From: Methylococcaceae bacterium | Lineage (GTDB): Bacteria; Pseudomonadota; Gammaproteobacteria; Methylococcales; Methylomonadaceae | Assembly (NCBI GenBank): GCA_947505055.1 | Contig: CANNLO010000249.1 | Location: forward strand, 1-6,946 | DNA length: 6,946 nt | Direction of reading: 5' to 3' | In this document: piece after piece, positions 6,732 through 6,946 of the stretch | How the letters are laid out: every line of letters starts with the position of its first letter | Position numbering within the stretch: position 1 is the first letter of the stretch | The notes under the pieces: generated by a model | Told to the model about the DNA's origin: nothing | The model's database searches: none | Seen by the model: only the letters and a program-made list of their open reading frames with translations | Position numbers and translations under genes: made by a program

Positions 6732-6760
6732 TTGACAAGATTTTTTTCTGTGAGTATCTT
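6732..6760 (+). promoter_or_regulatory. Candidate sigma70 promoter pointing right
   Basis: A perfect -35 box TTGACA (6732-6737) is followed after exactly 17 bases by TATCTT (6755-6760), which matches the -10 consensus at four of six positions, including the first two T-A bases and the last T. The spacer is T-rich. Transcription would start near 6767 and run out of the window on the + strand. No start codon with a good ribosome site is visible before the window ends, so its target would lie further right or be an untranslated RNA. Such matches arise by chance in AT-rich DNA. Confidence 0.3.
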
Positions 6761-6888
6761 TACCTTAGAGCCAAATTAATTTTGTTGCTCCCTTGCAGGC
6801 AATTGGAGCCTGCTGGCGGCAGAGATAGCACGGCTTTTTATTACCAGCAACCACTCCATTTCGGCTAGGTGTAGATTTGAAGCGTGTA

Positions 6889-6920
6889 GCCTCAAGTGCA
6901 TCACGAGCGGAGCTTGAGGC
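6889..6920. repeat. Perfect 8-bp inverted repeat with 16-base spacer
   Basis: GCCTCAAG at 6889-6896 and its exact reverse complement CTTGAGGC at 6913-6920 are visible directly. The inner bases do not extend the stem except for one possible G-U pair. There is no T-run after either arm, so it does not look like a terminator. It might be a fold in a repeat element or a protein-binding site. Confidence 0.4.
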
Positions 6921-6946
6921 ATCTGGTTTATATATTCAAAACTCAC

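Larger units (their letters stand above)
6718..6946. other. Right-edge region without a convincing gene; two short inverted repeats
   Basis: This stretch is locally more GC-rich than the bases just before it. Short open frames occur on the minus strand (for example an ATG frame at 6776-6922 of 48 codons, and an overlapping open frame 6765-6935 without ATG), but I recognise neither and see no ribosome site. GCAGGC (6795-6800) faces GCCTGC (6808-6813) across seven bases. GCCTCAAG (6889-6896) faces CTTGAGGC (6913-6920) across 16 bases. These arms could belong to a small repeat or the end of a mobile element that continues beyond the window. Confidence 0.4.

Noticed and set aside
6493..6735. Plus-strand 80-codon open frame after the operon
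   Set aside because: It is antisense to the recognisable zinc-ribbon remnant, has no ribosome site and no familiar motif.
236..6920. Three inverted repeats with stem-to-stem loops of 16 bases (236-281, 6412-6451, 6889-6920) as one repeat family
   Set aside because: Stem and loop sequences are unrelated; the equal loop length is most likely chance.
6776..6922. 48-codon minus-strand frame starting MPQAPLVMHL
   Set aside because: It is short, lacks a ribosome site, and an overlapping frame is equally open; I cannot support it as a gene.
1..6946. tRNA, rRNA or CRISPR array
   Set aside because: I saw no cloverleaf-like sequence, no rRNA-like conserved blocks and no regularly spaced direct repeats.

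Overview
The window holds the last 74 codons of an RTX-type secreted or surface protein, then a tight operon of three large glycosyltransferase genes on the + strand. After these comes a 586-base tail that contains a decayed minus-strand gene and several inverted repeats. Protein style, moderate-to-low GC (low forties by eye), the ATGA overlap between genes and the type I secretion-like C terminus all fit a Gram-negative proteobacterium, most likely a gammaproteobacterium. I cannot name a genus from this sequence alone.

Layout. Bases 1-225 encode an RTX-like C terminus. Bases 226-291 are a short gap filled by a 15-bp imperfect hairpin that reaches to within 10 bases of the next ATG. Bases 292-2787 encode an 831-residue multidomain protein: a TPR-like start, a small beta-rich 'GW' module, a GT2 domain, and a GT4-like C-terminal domain that looks degenerate. 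Seven bases later, 2795-5146 encode a 783-residue protein with two more copies of the GW module, a weak GT2-like domain and a complete O-antigen-type GT2 domain. This gene overlaps 5143-6360 by the ATGA arrangement; that gene encodes a 405-residue GT4 enzyme of the Glyco_trans_4_3 plus Glycos_transf_1 type. No transporter, polymerase or sugar-nucleotide gene is visible.

Working together. The three enzymes could build one glycan in sequence: two GT2 activities, one clear GT4 activity and possibly one non-catalytic GT4-like domain. Because they directly follow an RTX protein gene on the same strand, with no obvious promoter in the gap, the glycan may decorate that exported protein or belong to the same surface layer. 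This link is inferred from gene order only.

Right flank. On the minus strand, 6445-6717 is the C-terminal half of a small zinc-ribbon protein family that I recognise by its CxxC / SQRE / KPK-MHW / TY-RL pattern. It has no start codon and an in-frame stop just upstream, so it is a remnant. The rest, to 6946, has no convincing gene, but contains a good sigma70-like promoter candidate pointing right and two inverted repeats that may belong to a repeat element.
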